Shown: one piece after another, positions 63,674-64,000 of the stretch
Layout: each line of letters starts with the position of its first letter
How positions within the stretch are numbered: the stretch's first letter is position 1
DNA from: Ulvibacterium sp965228935
Lineage (GTDB): Bacteria > Bacteroidota > Bacteroidia > Flavobacteriales > Flavobacteriaceae
Assembly: GCF_965228935.1 (NCBI RefSeq)
Contig: NZ_OZ245846.1
Location: forward strand, 1,984,001-2,048,000
Length of the DNA: 64,000 bases
Reading direction: 5' to 3'
Translations under genes and position numbers: made by a program
The notes under the pieces: generated by a model
Seen by the model: the letters and a program-made list of their open reading frames with translations, nothing else
Databases searched by the model: none
Told to the model about the DNA's origin: nothing

Positions 63674-64000
63674 TTAATCCTCTATTTCTTCCATTTTCGA
63701 ATCACTTTCCTGTTTCTGCAATTGCATAGATTCGGAATTGATACAATACCGCAATCCACTAGGTTCCGGTCCGTCCGGGAAAACATGCCCCAGATGGGCA
63801 TCACAGGTATTGCACATCACCTCCATACGAATCATCCCAAAAGAGGAATCCTTTTCGTATTTAATGGTATTTTCCTTAATGGGCTGGGTAAAACTGGGCC
63901 AACCCGTACCGGAATCGAACTTTATGGTGGAGTCAAAAAGCGGCGTGCCACAGCAGATGCAGTTGTACTTCCCTGCTTCGTAAATACTGCACAGTGCTCC
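63674..64000 (-). CDS. msrB: Peptide-methionine (R)-S-oxide reductase MsrB (5' end beyond window)
   Basis: The minus strand from 64000 to the TAA at 63674-63676 encodes the C-terminal 108 residues of MsrB; the start is outside. Zinc-binding cysteine pairs are in 'NCICCGTPLF' and 'MCNTCDAHLGHVF', the core 'FDSGTGWPSF' is present, and the catalytic Cys is in 'LRYCINSESMQ'. It reduces methionine R-sulfoxide, complementing MsrA downstream. A Glu/Asp/Lys-rich tail ends the protein. Confidence 0.96.
   Translation of the reverse strand, partial: GALCSIYEAGKYNCICCGTPLFDSTIKFDSGTGWPSFTQPIKENTIKYEKDSSFGMIRMEVMCNTCDAHLGHVFPDGPEPSGLRYCINSESMQLQKQESDSKMEEIED

Overview
The window looks like chromosome from a marine member of the Flavobacteriaceae (Bacteroidota). 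The support is family content: a GYDIA-type GHMP kinase beside a class II HMG-CoA reductase, a surE / lpxB / NlpC-P60 / comEC block, type III pantothenate kinase next to an outer-membrane protein and lptC, many SPII lipoproteins, weak or absent Shine-Dalgarno sequences, and promoter-like TAnnTTTG boxes. The genus cannot be fixed from the sequence alone. All coordinates and homology calls come from reading the sequence and from family knowledge; no search was run.

Layout. (1) 1-2691, minus strand: the distal part of an arsenosugar-type operon (secreted rhodanese, TIGR04282 and TIGR04283 transferases, purine nucleoside phosphorylase), with the last gene cut by the left edge. (2) 2768-8234: a GH32 fructanase lipoprotein, a large FtsX/MacB-type permease and a membrane-bound LytTR regulator. 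(3) 8474-18215: an accessory stretch with four secreted or lipidated alpha/beta hydrolases, an AraC-HTH/TM/TPR one-component regulator, and an ECF sigma / HEAT-repeat anti-sigma / DUF4097-like operon. (4) 18327-25424, minus strand: an aldose-epimerase-like protein, a mannonate-dehydratase-like enolase superfamily protein, and an operon of aldo/keto reductase, larE, larB, larC and a small His-rich membrane protein. The lar genes make the nickel-pincer nucleotide, but no larA-type enzyme lies in the window. (5) 25994-36021: a fifth alpha/beta hydrolase, a cytochrome c/beta-propeller lipoprotein, a PD40 propeller, and an operon of MtnK-like kinase, ADP-ribosylglycohydrolase lipoprotein and alditol-oxidase-like flavoprotein, followed by a second enolase superfamily protein. 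Together these suggest extracytoplasmic oxidation and salvage of sugars.

(6) 36200-40130: three small genes, a compact type II restriction-modification pair (C5 methylase plus a PD-(D/E)XK-like nuclease), and tRNA-Phe(GAA). The tRNA is followed by two 108-bp tandem repeats. Each repeat carries the 5' half of the same tRNA, interrupted at the anticodon by a CCCGATA/TATCGGG palindrome. This is the most unusual non-coding structure in the window. (7) 40215-64000: mostly conserved housekeeping genes: coaX, an outer-membrane protein, a TPR protein, lptC, a CNNM/CorC protein, PpiD, mevalonate-pathway genes, DPP IV and a POT transporter (peptide use), comEC, NlpC/P60, lpxB, surE, a C-terminal processing protease, an SLC13 symporter, msrA and a partial msrB.

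Genes are tightly packed, with many ATGA-type 4-bp overlaps that imply translational coupling. Clear intrinsic terminators follow the 11998-13599 gene, the 34786-36021 gene, the C-terminal protease and the tRNA.
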